From positions 62,001 to 126,000 of the forward strand of contig DAOUKM010000012.1 of assembly GCA_034421295.1 (NCBI GenBank): a stretch of DNA of 64,000 bases, in the 5' to 3' direction. Source of the stretch: CAUZIR01 sp034421295. GTDB taxonomy: Bacteria > Chloroflexota > Dehalococcoidia > Lucifugimonadales > UBA2962. Of this stretch, positions 52,926 through 61,322 are shown one piece after another. Position 1 is the stretch's first letter, and each line of letters starts with the position of its first letter. A model generated the notes under the pieces. The model worked only from the letters and a program-made list of their open reading frames with translations, ran no database searches and was not told the DNA's origin. The position numbers were made by a program, and so were the translations under genes.

Positions 52926-53981
52926 TTGGACGCAAGGGGCCCTAGGGGCATGGTCCAGACGGTGCTGGGACAGATCGATCCGGCCCGGCTCGGCGTCACC
53001 CTGATGCACGAGCACATGCTCCTTGACACCACGTGCTATTTCCAGGAGTCCGAGCACGCGAGCCTGCGGGGCTTTAAGGACATTCCCTTCTACCCGGAGA
53101 TGACGGCGCGCTCGGACGTCCTGTACAACCACCACCTGGACGGCAGCCGGATGTTCGACGAGCGGGCCGCGATCGAGGAGGTCCTTGAGTTCAGGCACGC
53201 CGGCGGCGGCTCCTTCGTCGACACCACCAGCGTAGGCATCGGCCGCGATCCGCTGGCGCTCGCCCGAATCGCCAGGGCGACCGGCCTGAACATCGTCATG
53301 GGCTCAAGCTACTACGTCACGTACTCCCATCCGCCGGACATGGACCGGCGGACCGAGGACGATATCGCCCGGGAGATCATCGCGGACATCACCGAGGGCG
53401 TGGGCGATACCGGCGTAAGGAGCGGGATCATAGGGGAGGTCGGAAACTTCTGGCCCCTTACGGACAACGAGGTGAAGGTCCTTCGCGCCTCCGGCCGCGC
53501 CCAGGCCGAGACCGGGGCGCCAATAACCATCCACTCGGGGGTCGGGGACGAGGCCCCCGCAGGGATCATCGACCGGCTCGAGGAGGGCGGCGCGGATCCT
53601 GCGCGGGTGATCATCGGCCACCTGGACACGGCGATACAGGATCCCGGGGCCCTGCGCACCCTGGCCGAGACGGGGTGCTTCCTGGAGTACGACATCTTCA
53701 GCTGGGAGAACACCGGCCCGTTCGTCGACCCGGACATAAACATGCCGAACGACGGAGGGCGCCTCGAGAAGATACTGTTTTTGCTCGGGGAGGGCTTTGA
53801 GGACCAGGTCGTCATCGCACACGACATATGCAGAAAGTGGCACATGCGCCGCAACGGCGGCAAGGGCTATGCCCACATCATCGACAACATCGTCCCGCGC
53901 ATGCGGAAGATGGGCGTGAGCGACGCCCAGATCGACAAGATCCTCATCGCCAATCCCGCCCGCGCCCTCACCTTCACCTAG
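52926..53981 (+). CDS. Phosphotriesterase-family metal-dependent hydrolase
   Basis: The 351-residue product has the HxH metal motif (LMHEHML), IGEVGNFW (Glu in place of the bridging Lys), TIHSGV, IIGHLD and IAHDICRK (late Asp). These fit the amidohydrolase fold of PTE-related proteins, many of which act as lactonases. TTG 52926 (SD GGGGAGGGG) and ATG 52950 are both possible starts; ATG matches the family N-terminus (VQTVLGQID). It precedes the glutamine-synthetase-like gene by 68 bases. Confidence 0.88.
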   Translation: MDARGPRGMVQTVLGQIDPARLGVTLMHEHMLLDTTCYFQESEHASLRGFKDIPFYPEMTARSDVLYNHHLDGSRMFDERAAIEEVLEFRHAGGGSFVDTTSVGIGRDPLALARIARATGLNIVMGSSYYVTYSHPPDMDRRTEDDIAREIIADITEGVGDTGVRSGIIGEVGNFWPLTDNEVKVLRASGRAQAETGAPITIHSGVGDEAPAGIIDRLEEGGADPARVIIGHLDTAIQDPGALRTLAETGCFLEYDIFSWENTGPFVDPDINMPNDGGRLEKILFLLGEGFEDQVVIAHDICRKWHMRRNGGKGYAHIIDNIVPRMRKMGVSDAQIDKILIANPARALTFT

Positions 53982-54049
53982 GGGCACCTAGGGCGCCCGG
54001 GCCGAGCTTGACTTAAACTGGCACCCGCCAGCACAGGAGGACAGAGAAG

Positions 54050-55396
54050 ATGGCAAGGAGCCACAGCACGATCGAGGACCTAGTACGAGGATGGAAGCAG
54101 CGGGGGATCGCCCACGTCCAGTTCGAGCTGCCCGACATGCACGGGGTGAGCCGATCCAAGATCATCCCCCTGGCGCACGTCGAGAGCTACGCCGCGGCGG
54201 GCCTTAACATGTACGGGGGCACGGTCACGCTCGACACCGCCTCCTCGGTCGTTCCGAACACGCTCTACAACGAGGAGGTCAACTACGCCGACCAGCTCCT
54301 TAGGCCGGACCTGGGGACCGCGCTGGACGTACCTTGGCTGGAGAGCACGGCCAGGCTGATCTGCGAGGGCGAGTGGGAGGACGGCACGCCCCACAGGGCC
54401 GCGCCGCGCTGGCTGCTTCGCCAGCTGCTGGACCGGGCCGACTCCATGGGCTTTGAGGTCAAGGTGGGGCTCGAGTACGAGTTCTACGTGTTCGATCCGG
54501 AAAAGCCCGACCCGGACCCCTACTTCGGCGGCCTGCACATCTTCAACACCCTGCGCAACCGGTACGTGCCCCTCATCGACCGCATCCTGGCCGAGATGCC
54601 GCGGGCGGGCATCGATATCATCACCGCCAACTGCGAGTACGCCCCGTCCCAGTTCGAAATCAACTTCGCCCCGGCGACGGGGATCACAGCCGCCGACAAC
54701 GGCTTTACCTTCAAGAACGGGGTAAAGACCATCGCCCACCAGATGGGCTACAACGCCACCTTCATGACTAAGCCCCTTCCCGAGGACGCCGCCAACGGCT
54801 GCCACATCCACATATCGCTCTCCGATAAGGCGACGGGGGAAAACTCCTTCCTGGACAACGACGACCCGGACGGACTGTCCGAGGCGGCTCGCCAGTTCAT
54901 CCAGGGCATGCTCGATCACACCCCGGCGTCGATGGCCCTGCTCGCGCCGACCATCAACTGCTACAGCCGCTTCGTGCCCCACCACTTCGCGCCCTCCAAC
55001 GTCAGCTGGGGACCCCAGGACCGCAGCGCCGCCGTAAGGGCCAAGAACTCGCGCGACGACAGCACCCACCTTGAGAATCGCCTTGGGACCGGCCTTGCCA
55101 ACCCCTACCTTGCGGTCGCCGGCGTCCTGGCCACCGGCCTGCTGGGCCTACAGAAGGGCGTCCCCGCCGTCACGCCCGACCCCACAGCCGGTCCGGTCGA
55201 GGACGATCCCCAGTACACCAAGCTTCCCGCCACGCTCGAGGAGTCCCTTGCGGCCCTTGAGGCCGACCGGGAGTTCGCCGAAATGCTGGGTGACGAGTTC
55301 GTCAGCGTCTACACCGTAATGAGACGTCATGAGCTCGCCCGCTTCCGCGCCCACATAACCGACTGGGAAAAGAGCGAGTACCTGGAGATCTACTAG
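54050..55396 (+). CDS. Glutamine synthetase family ligase
   Basis: The 448-residue product is a full-length glutamine-synthetase-type enzyme. It has the N-terminal FELPDMHGVSRSKI, EYEFYVFDPEKP (metal ligands), NGCHIHISLSD, NCYSRFVPHHFAPSNVSWG and ENRLGTGLANPYL. An AGGAGG lies nine bases before ATG 54050. It is more like GlnT/GMA synthetase relatives than the main GlnA; because a split glutamate synthase lies downstream, it might be gamma-glutamylmethylamide synthetase, but that is not proved. Confidence 0.9.
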   Translation: MARSHSTIEDLVRGWKQRGIAHVQFELPDMHGVSRSKIIPLAHVESYAAAGLNMYGGTVTLDTASSVVPNTLYNEEVNYADQLLRPDLGTALDVPWLESTARLICEGEWEDGTPHRAAPRWLLRQLLDRADSMGFEVKVGLEYEFYVFDPEKPDPDPYFGGLHIFNTLRNRYVPLIDRILAEMPRAGIDIITANCEYAPSQFEINFAPATGITAADNGFTFKNGVKTIAHQMGYNATFMTKPLPEDAANGCHIHISLSDKATGENSFLDNDDPDGLSEAARQFIQGMLDHTPASMALLAPTINCYSRFVPHHFAPSNVSWGPQDRSAAVRAKNSRDDSTHLENRLGTGLANPYLAVAGVLATGLLGLQKGVPAVTPDPTAGPVEDDPQYTKLPATLEESLAALEADREFAEMLGDEFVSVYTVMRRHELARFRAHITDWEKSEYLEIY

Positions 55397-55408
55397 CCGC
55401 CACTCCGT

Positions 55409-55463
55409 GCCATTTGGGACGCCCTGAGATCACTGTCGGTATCGTCAGGGCTGCCCAAATGGC
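55409..55463 (+). terminator. Long imperfect hairpin after the ligase gene
   Basis: GCCATTTGGG (55409-55418) pairs with CCCAAATGGC (55454-55463), and GCCCTGA (55421-55427) pairs with TCAGGGC (55445-55451), separated by a two-base mismatch. GAT/ATC extends the inner stem around a loop. No T-tract follows, so it may be a 3' mRNA-stabilising structure, a terminator or a small mobile repeat. The bases from 55464 to 55619 show no gene. Confidence 0.6.
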
Positions 55464-55619
55464 CGGATCGGTGGTCCGTGACGCAGGTATATCAGTCCGG
55501 CTCCTTGGGGGGGCGCATAAGCCGTTCTCCCTTAGATTTGACGTGGCTTCCCCTCTGACCGATTTGGGCGGCCCCCGCCGCCATGAGTCTGCGTGTGACC
55601 TCCCGGCCAGGAAAGTGGC

Positions 55620-55826
55620 CTAGGGGGTGGCAATGTCTACTTCGATGTTGCCGAGCTCGGGAGTTACCGCCGGAACGGGAGGCTCAGAGTGAAGAGGCAA
55701 CGCCCCCGAAAGGTTCATCAGTGCCTCATCTGCCGATTCTCCCTGACCGGCCACATCCGCCTTGAGCGCCTGGGCCACGGACCACCTGTCCTCCTTGCAA
55801 GCACTCGCAGCAACAGATCGCTTCAT
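55620..55826 (-). CDS. HicB-like antitoxin, orphan
   Basis: The 68-residue product has RWSVAQALKADVAGQGESAD and EALMNLSGALPLH, which match the HicB N-terminal pattern (WVAQxLExDVAxQGxTxEEALxNLxEAL). No HicA toxin gene was recognised next to it, and the ATG lies directly after AGGAG with almost no spacing. It may be a decayed or solitary antitoxin. It lies in a small toxin-antitoxin island with HigBA. Confidence 0.65.
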   Translation of the reverse strand: MKRSVAASACKEDRWSVAQALKADVAGQGESADEALMNLSGALPLHSEPPVPAVTPELGNIEVDIATP

Positions 55827-55899
55827 CTCCTATCCCATCCGTATACCACCGCGCCGAAAGAGCGCCTGAGACAATTGCCCGGCGTCGTCCTCCAACGAA

Positions 55900-56190
55900 T
55901 CAGGCGGGCACCTCGACGAGCGGCTCGATAGCGCTGACGTCGGTCCTGGACCGGGCGACGTCGAGGTCGTACATGCGCTGAAGGTTCAGCCAGAAATCTG
56001 GAGTCATCCCCAGTGCCTGCCCGATTCGCAGAGCCGTGTCCGCCGTGATGGACCTGCGGCAGTGGACGATATCGTGGATGCGTACCTGGGGCACCCCGAT
56101 CGCCTTGGCCAGTCGGTACTGGGTGATGCCCAGCTCATCCAGGATCTCGGACAGATGCTCCCCCGGGTGGATCGGTTCGGCGATAGTCAT
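55900..56190 (-). CDS. higA: HigA-family antitoxin
   Basis: The 96-residue protein is a helix-turn-helix antitoxin: IHPGEHLSEILDELGITQYR, then LAKAIGVPQVRIHDIVHCRR and TPDFWLNLQRMYDLDVAR. ATG 56190 lies 11 bases after higB. HigA-type proteins repress their own operon with HigB. The order here, toxin before antitoxin, is the usual HigBA order. Confidence 0.92.
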   Translation of the reverse strand: MTIAEPIHPGEHLSEILDELGITQYRLAKAIGVPQVRIHDIVHCRRSITADTALRIGQALGMTPDFWLNLQRMYDLDVARSRTDVSAIEPLVEVPA

Positions 56191-56201
56191 TGGGTCCCTC
56201 C

Positions 56202-56480
56202 TCAGTGGTAGTCGGTGACTTCGATCTCCATCGCACCCCGATCGGTCCAGATGAAGCACGCGCGCCACTGGTCGTTTATGCGGATGCTGTGCTGACCCTT
56301 ACGAGCTCCCCTCAGGGCCTCGAGCCTGTGTGAGGGCGGCACCCTGAGGTCTCCCAGCACGGCGGCAGCGGCCACACGCTGCAATCTGATCCGCGCCCGG
56401 CGCTGGATATCGGGTGGCAAACGCCGGACCGACTGCCCGGCAAAGAGTCGTTGAGCGTCATCATCCCTGAACCGGTTCAC
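56202..56480 (-). CDS. higB: HigB-family (RelE-like) toxin
   Basis: The 92-residue product has RFRDDDAQRLFAGQSVRRLP, LEALRGARKGQHSIRINDQW and the ending EIEVTDYH, which match HigB ribosome-dependent mRNA interferases. It starts with GTG 56480, right after a pair of palindromes. It is followed by higA. Confidence 0.92.
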   Translation of the reverse strand: MNRFRDDDAQRLFAGQSVRRLPPDIQRRARIRLQRVAAAAVLGDLRVPPSHRLEALRGARKGQHSIRINDQWRACFIWTDRGAMEIEVTDYH

Positions 56481-56851
56481 TGTTAGTGATAGTAACGTAC
56501 ACAGTTAGTAACGGTAAAGATAAGTACGGGGTCCAGGTCAGGTACATGACTCGTCGGACCCGTTGCATCTCCGTTCCATATAACTCCCCAGCGGCCACGT
56601 TCTGACCCGATCGATATCCCGGGGGCTTTGGAACTTCGCCCCTGAATCGCCATGTTTCAGACTGTCCCAGATCACGGTATTCGTGGAGCATCGATCTGGA
56701 GGCGCTGCGCAAGATCATCACTCGCCGGGCTGGTCCTGTAGAGGGTCACACCGTCCCCGTGGCAGCCCATCGGCTGATTCTCCCTGACTGGCCACCGACG
56801 ATCCTCCTTGGGAAGGGACACGGAGATCTGCCAGGCACCTTTGAAACGACC
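56481..56851. other. Gene-free gap between MFS gene and HigBA
   Basis: The stretch is less GC-rich than its neighbours and holds the HigBA promoter/operator. A minus-strand open frame at about 56461-56721 lacks family features and is not called. Nothing else was recognised. Confidence 0.5.
56482..56512 (-). promoter_or_regulatory. Candidate HigBA operator
   Basis: GTTA-N7-TAAC (56482-56496) and GTTA-G-TAAC (56504-56512) lie just before higB. A weak -10-like TACTAT (56494-56489, minus strand) overlaps the first. Such inverted repeats in front of the operon are what a self-repressing HigA would bind. Confidence 0.5.
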
Positions 56852-58090
56852 CTACACCAGCCCACGCACGGGCCGGTAGGAGGCGATGACCGCCACCACC
56901 GCGGCGGCGGCCATGCCCGCGCCCGCCAGCGCGGCCAGGGGCGCACCCAGGGGGCCCGCTAGGGCGCCGGCCACCAGGCCCCCTCCCACCACCGTTCCCC
57001 AGGTCATCATCCAGATGCCGGAGATTCGCCCGCGGTAGTCGCTGGGCACCACCCTCTGAAGGAGCGAGGACACCAGCGTCTGTGCGCTCGTAAAGCCCAT
57101 CCCCACCACCAGCGCGGCCACCACCGCGACGGAGAAGGAGGGCGCGACCGCCATCAGCACCAGACCGACCGCAGCGGTGAGCACCCCCGCCATTACGGCA
57201 TATCCCTTGCGCGGTATGTCCCCCATGGAGGCCAGGACGATCGTGCCTATCATCGATCCCGCCCCGATCAGGGCCAGGAGCGCCCCGAGCCGTGCGGGAC
57301 CGACCTCGTAGACCTCGGCCGCGAACACCGGCATCAGTCCGCTCGAGAACGGGACGACCACCAGCGGACCGATCAGCGCCATCAGCAGCATCGCCTGAAC
57401 GATCGGGGTGTCCTTCACCAGGCGGAACGAGCCGGCGAGTCCGGAAAGCGCGGTCCCGAGGGTGACCCTGGACTGGGTCTGGTTTCTCGTGCGGATCGCA
57501 GTGCCCATGAGCATCGCCACGAACTGTGAGCCCGCCGCAACGAACACGGCCGCGGCAGGGCCCATGCTCGCCAGCGCGATCCCGCCCACGAGCGGACCCA
57601 GCATCCTCGTCGTGCTGAACGCCAGCTGCACCAGCGAGAAGGCGTTGACCAGCCTGGACTCTCCCACGATTCCGGGGATGATGGCCATGCGCGCCGGCTC
57701 GATGATCACCCAGGAAAAGCCCATGAGCAGGACGAATACGAAGATGTGCCAGGGCTCGACGATCCCGAGCAGGATCACGAGGCCGAACGCCACGCTCAGA
57801 GCGCACTGGTAGGCCGGGACGATGGCCAGCACCTTGCGCCGGTCCAGGTTGTCGACCAGGACCCCCCCGAGCGGCGCTGCGATCAGGTTCGGGAGCGTGT
57901 CGAGCCCGAGGGCGACGCTGGTCAGGAAGGCCGACCCGGTCAGGTCGTAGGTGAGCCAGCCGATGAGCACCTGCTGGAAGAAGAATCCGCCGGAGGTGCC
58001 CACGCTGGCAACCCACAGCAAACGGAAATCACCGTATCGGAAGGACCTGAACGTCCTTATTCGGGTCAGAACGCCGGCCAATGCCGCCAA
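56852..58090 (-). CDS. MFS transporter, MFS_3/enterobactin exporter-like
   Basis: The 412-residue protein has twelve hydrophobic segments and the start FRYGDFRLLWVASVGTSGG. The loop VDNLDRRKVLAIVPAYQ, with its basic stretch, is typical of MFS loop 2-3, and RGRISGIWMMTW lies later. The MFS_3 group includes drug and siderophore exporters; the substrate is unknown. It is divergent from the split glutamate synthase genes. Confidence 0.88.
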   Translation of the reverse strand: MAALAGVLTRIRTFRSFRYGDFRLLWVASVGTSGGFFFQQVLIGWLTYDLTGSAFLTSVALGLDTLPNLIAAPLGGVLVDNLDRRKVLAIVPAYQCALSVAFGLVILLGIVEPWHIFVFVLLMGFSWVIIEPARMAIIPGIVGESRLVNAFSLVQLAFSTTRMLGPLVGGIALASMGPAAAVFVAAGSQFVAMLMGTAIRTRNQTQSRVTLGTALSGLAGSFRLVKDTPIVQAMLLMALIGPLVVVPFSSGLMPVFAAEVYEVGPARLGALLALIGAGSMIGTIVLASMGDIPRKGYAVMAGVLTAAVGLVLMAVAPSFSVAVVAALVVGMGFTSAQTLVSSLLQRVVPSDYRGRISGIWMMTWGTVVGGGLVAGALAGPLGAPLAALAGAGMAAAAVVAVIASYRPVRGLV

Positions 58091-58184
58091 ACCTCACAGA
58101 GACTTTACAAAAAGCCGCTTAGCAGGCGGACGGGCCGTCGGGTCGCGGAACCGATACGAACAGTCTAGCACGCCGCGGGGCGTA

Positions 58185-58213
58185 TTGACTGGCCCCGCCC
58201 ACGGCCATAGACT
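58185..58213 (+). promoter_or_regulatory. Promoter of the split glutamate-synthase operon
   Basis: TTGACT (58185-58190) and TAGACT (58208-58213) are 17 bases apart. Transcription would start near 58220, leaving a 45-base leader with AGGAGGAG (58248-58255) before ATG 58265. The matches are 5 of 6 and 4 of 6 to the consensus. Confidence 0.55.
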
Positions 58214-58264
58214 GCCTGATTAGTGCCTTTCGAGCCCGTCCGGGCCAGGAGGAGAGCGAAATCC

Positions 58265-59197
58265 ATGTGCGGCATAGCCGGGTTCATGTTCAAGAACGGC
58301 GGTGGACAGGCGCCCCTGGGCAGGTGCCTAACCGACATGGCCACGGTCCTCGGGAGCCGGGGCCTGGATTCGACCGGCCTCGCGCTCTACGGCGGCCTGC
58401 CCGCCGGGCACCTTGCCCTCAGGGTCCACCTCAGGAGGGACCGCCCGACCAACGGCGCGGGCGCCGAGGCCAGGCTCTCTGAGATACGAGAGCGGGTGGG
58501 CGAGGTTGCCTCCGTTGCCGGCGTCAGGTACACGGGCAACATAGCCCGCATCGAGATCAGCGACGTCGCCGACACGGCGGACCTCGAGCAGATGATGGAC
58601 ATCACGCACGCGATCGAGGCGACCGGGGCCGAGGTCCTGAGTCTCGGCAATGCGATGGAGATCGTAAAGGACGTCGGCCCGGCCGATGAGATGACCGTCT
58701 ACGACGTCGCCGGCTTCGAGGGCACCCACGGGCTGGCCCACACCAGGCTGGCCACCGAGAGCATCGTCAACATCTGCTATTCGCACCCCTTCTGGGCGAG
58801 GCCGTTCCCCGACATCGCCGTCGTGCACAACGGGCAGCTGACCAACCACAACAACCTGCGTCGCTCGCTGCAGAGGCGCGGCTATGAGTTCCTTACCACC
58901 AACGACTCCGAGGTGATATCGGTGTTCATCGCCGACCGCCTGCGGGCGGGCGCCACGCTCGAGGAGGCGCTGTCCGACTCGATCGAGGGCCTGGACGGCA
59001 CGTTCACCTACCTTGTGACCACGCGGGACGGCATCGGCTTTGCCAAGGACCGGTTCTCCACAAAGCCCCTGGTCGTCGCAGAGGACGAGGGCTTTGTCGC
59101 GATGGCCTCCGAAGAGGTCGCCCTCGGGCACCTGATAACGAGCGAGACCCGCGTCTACGAACCGACCGCGAGGGCCGTGGGCACGTGGCATCGGTAG
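58265..59197 (+). CDS. Class II glutamine amidotransferase subunit (MgsA/GlxB-like)
   Basis: The 310-residue protein starts MCGIAGFMFKNGGGQAPLGR, so Cys2 becomes the N-terminal nucleophile that hydrolyses glutamine. It also has HTRLATES and VVHNGQLTNHNNLRRSLQ, the family glutamine-site motifs. It supplies ammonia to a synthase partner. Its stop overlaps the next start by 13 bases. In N-methylglutamate synthase this would be MgsA; in archaeal glutamate synthases it is the separate glutaminase subunit. Confidence 0.9.
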   Translation: MCGIAGFMFKNGGGQAPLGRCLTDMATVLGSRGLDSTGLALYGGLPAGHLALRVHLRRDRPTNGAGAEARLSEIRERVGEVASVAGVRYTGNIARIEISDVADTADLEQMMDITHAIEATGAEVLSLGNAMEIVKDVGPADEMTVYDVAGFEGTHGLAHTRLATESIVNICYSHPFWARPFPDIAVVHNGQLTNHNNLRRSLQRRGYEFLTTNDSEVISVFIADRLRAGATLEEALSDSIEGLDGTFTYLVTTRDGIGFAKDRFSTKPLVVAEDEGFVAMASEEVALGHLITSETRVYEPTARAVGTWHR

Positions 59198-59880
59198 ACG
59201 CCAGGGGCCTGAGCCTCCGGGAAGTTAACATCGCCATACGCGCCGGCCTGACGGCCGACGGGGAGGTGCTGGTCACCAACTCCGAGTCCCGCCACAACCT
59301 GGCGGTCGGGCTCAACCAGCCCGGCAGGGTGACCATAGACGGCAACGTCGGCTACTACTGCGGCGGCATGCTCAAGCTGGCCGACATAGAGGTCACCGGG
59401 AACGCCGGCTGGTCGGTCGCCTCCGACATGCAGTCCGGCAGCGTCGTGGTGCGGGGCAACGCCAGCGCGGCCGCCGGAGCGGCGATAAGGGGCGGCACCC
59501 TGGTGGTCCACGGCAACACGGGCCCCCGCACCGGCATCTCCCAGAAGGGTGGTGCGATCGTGATCGGCGGGTCCGTCGACTACATGTCGGGCTTCGTCAA
59601 CCAGAGGGGCGTGATGATCGTGTGCGGGGACACCGGGGAGGCTTTCGCCGACTCGATATACGAGGGCCGCATGTTCGTGCGCGGCCGGGTCGCCGACTTC
59701 GGCAACGGCTCCAAGTTCGACGACCTCAGCGAGCAGGACGCGGCCGAGCTTACCGAACTGCTTGGCCGCTACCAGGTGGCCGGGGCACCCGGGGCCGCCG
59801 AGTTCCGAAAGATCGTCTCTGACAAGCGCCTCTACAACTTCAACAAGCGAGACTTTCGGCTCTGGCGGACCGCACTGTGA
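59185..59880 (+). CDS. GXGXG (glutamate synthase alpha C-terminal) subunit, MgsB/GlxC-like
   Basis: The 231-residue product is a beta-helix of the GXGXG type, with repeated turns such as GNVGYYCGGMLKLADIEVTG and GGAIVIGGSVDYMSGFV. It corresponds to the C-terminal domain of GltB that holds the subunits together. GTG 59185 lies inside the previous gene's end. It ends 22 bases before the FMN subunit start. Confidence 0.9.
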   Translation: MASVDARGLSLREVNIAIRAGLTADGEVLVTNSESRHNLAVGLNQPGRVTIDGNVGYYCGGMLKLADIEVTGNAGWSVASDMQSGSVVVRGNASAAAGAAIRGGTLVVHGNTGPRTGISQKGGAIVIGGSVDYMSGFVNQRGVMIVCGDTGEAFADSIYEGRMFVRGRVADFGNGSKFDDLSEQDAAELTELLGRYQVAGAPGAAEFRKIVSDKRLYNFNKRDFRLWRTAL

Positions 59881-59902
59881 TCTGCAAAGGGAGGACGGCA
59901 TC

Positions 59903-61240
59903 GTGACAGGCGGCGGATCGGCGAACGGCGGATCGGAGGACGCAAGGCCTCTCATCCGCGAGAGCTTTTTCTACGGTCCCGAGGTGGTCGAGGACATTCA
60001 GGCCAAGGCCGAGCTTGGCCGCTACCGGATCCGCGGCTTCGGCACGCTGAGGCGCCTTCCCTCGTTCGACGACCTGACGTTCATAACCTCCGGCATGAGC
60101 CGCGTGCCCCTGGAGGGCTACCGGGAAAAGTGCAGCACCGAGACCGTGCTCGGCGCAAGGCACGCATCCGAGCCCCTGAGGATGGAGACGCCCATCTACA
60201 TATCGGGCATGAGCTTCGGGGCGCTCTCGGCGAGCGCCAAGGTGGCCCTGGGCAGGGCCGCCACGCGCATGGGCACCATGACGGTTACCGGCGACGGCGG
60301 AATGCTGCTTGCCGAGCGCGAGGCCTCGCGCATGCTCATGTACCAGGTCCTTCCCAGCCGCTACGGTTTCGACCCCGACCACGTGCGCGCCGCCGATGCA
60401 CTCGAGATCGTCATCGGTCAGGGCGCAAAGCCTGGAACGGGAGGGCTGCTGCTGGGCCTTAAGGTCTCGGAGGTCATCGCCAACCAGCGCGAGCTGCCTC
60501 CGGGCGTCGACCAGCGCAGCCCCGTACGCCATCCCGACTGGATGGGGGCGGACGATCTGATGATAAAGATGGAGGAGCTCAGGGAGGTCACCGAAGGGCG
60601 CGTTCCGCTGTTCATAAAGCTGGGCGCGGGACGGGTGACGGACGATGTGAAGCTGGCCGCAAAGGTCGGCGCCGACGTCATCGTCATAGACGGCATGGAG
60701 GCCGGTACGGGCGCCTCCCCGGAGCTGCAGCTCGACCACACCGGAATACCGACCATGCCGGCGACCGCCGAGGCGGTCCGCGCCCTTCAGGATCTCGGGC
60801 TTGAGGAAGAGGTCGACCTGGTCGTTTCGGGCGGGCTGTCCAGCGGTGCGGACATGGCAAAGGCGCTGGCCCTGGGCGCCAAGGGCGTGTCGATCGGCAC
60901 CGCGGCGCTGATCGCCCTTAACTGCAACAAGCCCATCTACACCGAGGACTACGAGCGGCTCGGCACCAGTCCCGGCGCCTGCCACCATTGCCACACCGGG
61001 CTGTGCCCGGTCGGCATCACCACTCAGGACCCGGACCTGGAGGCAAGGCTGGACCCTGACGAGGCGGCCGACCGGGTGTTCAACTACCTCAATGCCCTGA
61101 CCCTGGAGATCCAGCTGCTTGCACGCGCCTGCGGAAAGCGCGACATCCACAACCTGGAGCCCGAGGACCTGCGGGCCCTTACGGTGGATGCCTCGGCCAT
61201 GAGCGGCGTGCCCCTGGTAGGCTCGAACAAGGTCTACTAG
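59903..61240 (+). CDS. FMN-binding glutamate synthase subunit, MgsC/GlxD-like
   Basis: The 445-residue product has the FMN/2-oxoglutarate domain (IGQGAKPGTGG, then VIDGMEAGTGASPELQLDHT) and the iron-sulfur motif CHHCHTGLCPVGITTQDP. It transfers ammonia to a keto acid or, in MgsC, makes N-methylglutamate. GTG 59903 has GGGAGG eight bases upstream. No NADPH-binding partner subunit was found nearby. Confidence 0.92.
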   Translation: MTGGGSANGGSEDARPLIRESFFYGPEVVEDIQAKAELGRYRIRGFGTLRRLPSFDDLTFITSGMSRVPLEGYREKCSTETVLGARHASEPLRMETPIYISGMSFGALSASAKVALGRAATRMGTMTVTGDGGMLLAEREASRMLMYQVLPSRYGFDPDHVRAADALEIVIGQGAKPGTGGLLLGLKVSEVIANQRELPPGVDQRSPVRHPDWMGADDLMIKMEELREVTEGRVPLFIKLGAGRVTDDVKLAAKVGADVIVIDGMEAGTGASPELQLDHTGIPTMPATAEAVRALQDLGLEEEVDLVVSGGLSSGADMAKALALGAKGVSIGTAALIALNCNKPIYTEDYERLGTSPGACHHCHTGLCPVGITTQDPDLEARLDPDEAADRVFNYLNALTLEIQLLARACGKRDIHNLEPEDLRALTVDASAMSGVPLVGSNKVY

Positions 61241-61322
61241 AAGAGACCGGCCTCACCCCGGCCGCCGCACGGCCCCGCGCCGGCGAACGTCTACCTCAGC
61301 CACCACAGGAGCGATCTACCCC

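Noticed and set aside
56461..56721. An 86-codon minus-strand frame overlapping higB
   Set aside because: It overlaps the higB promoter and gene in another frame and has no recognised pattern.
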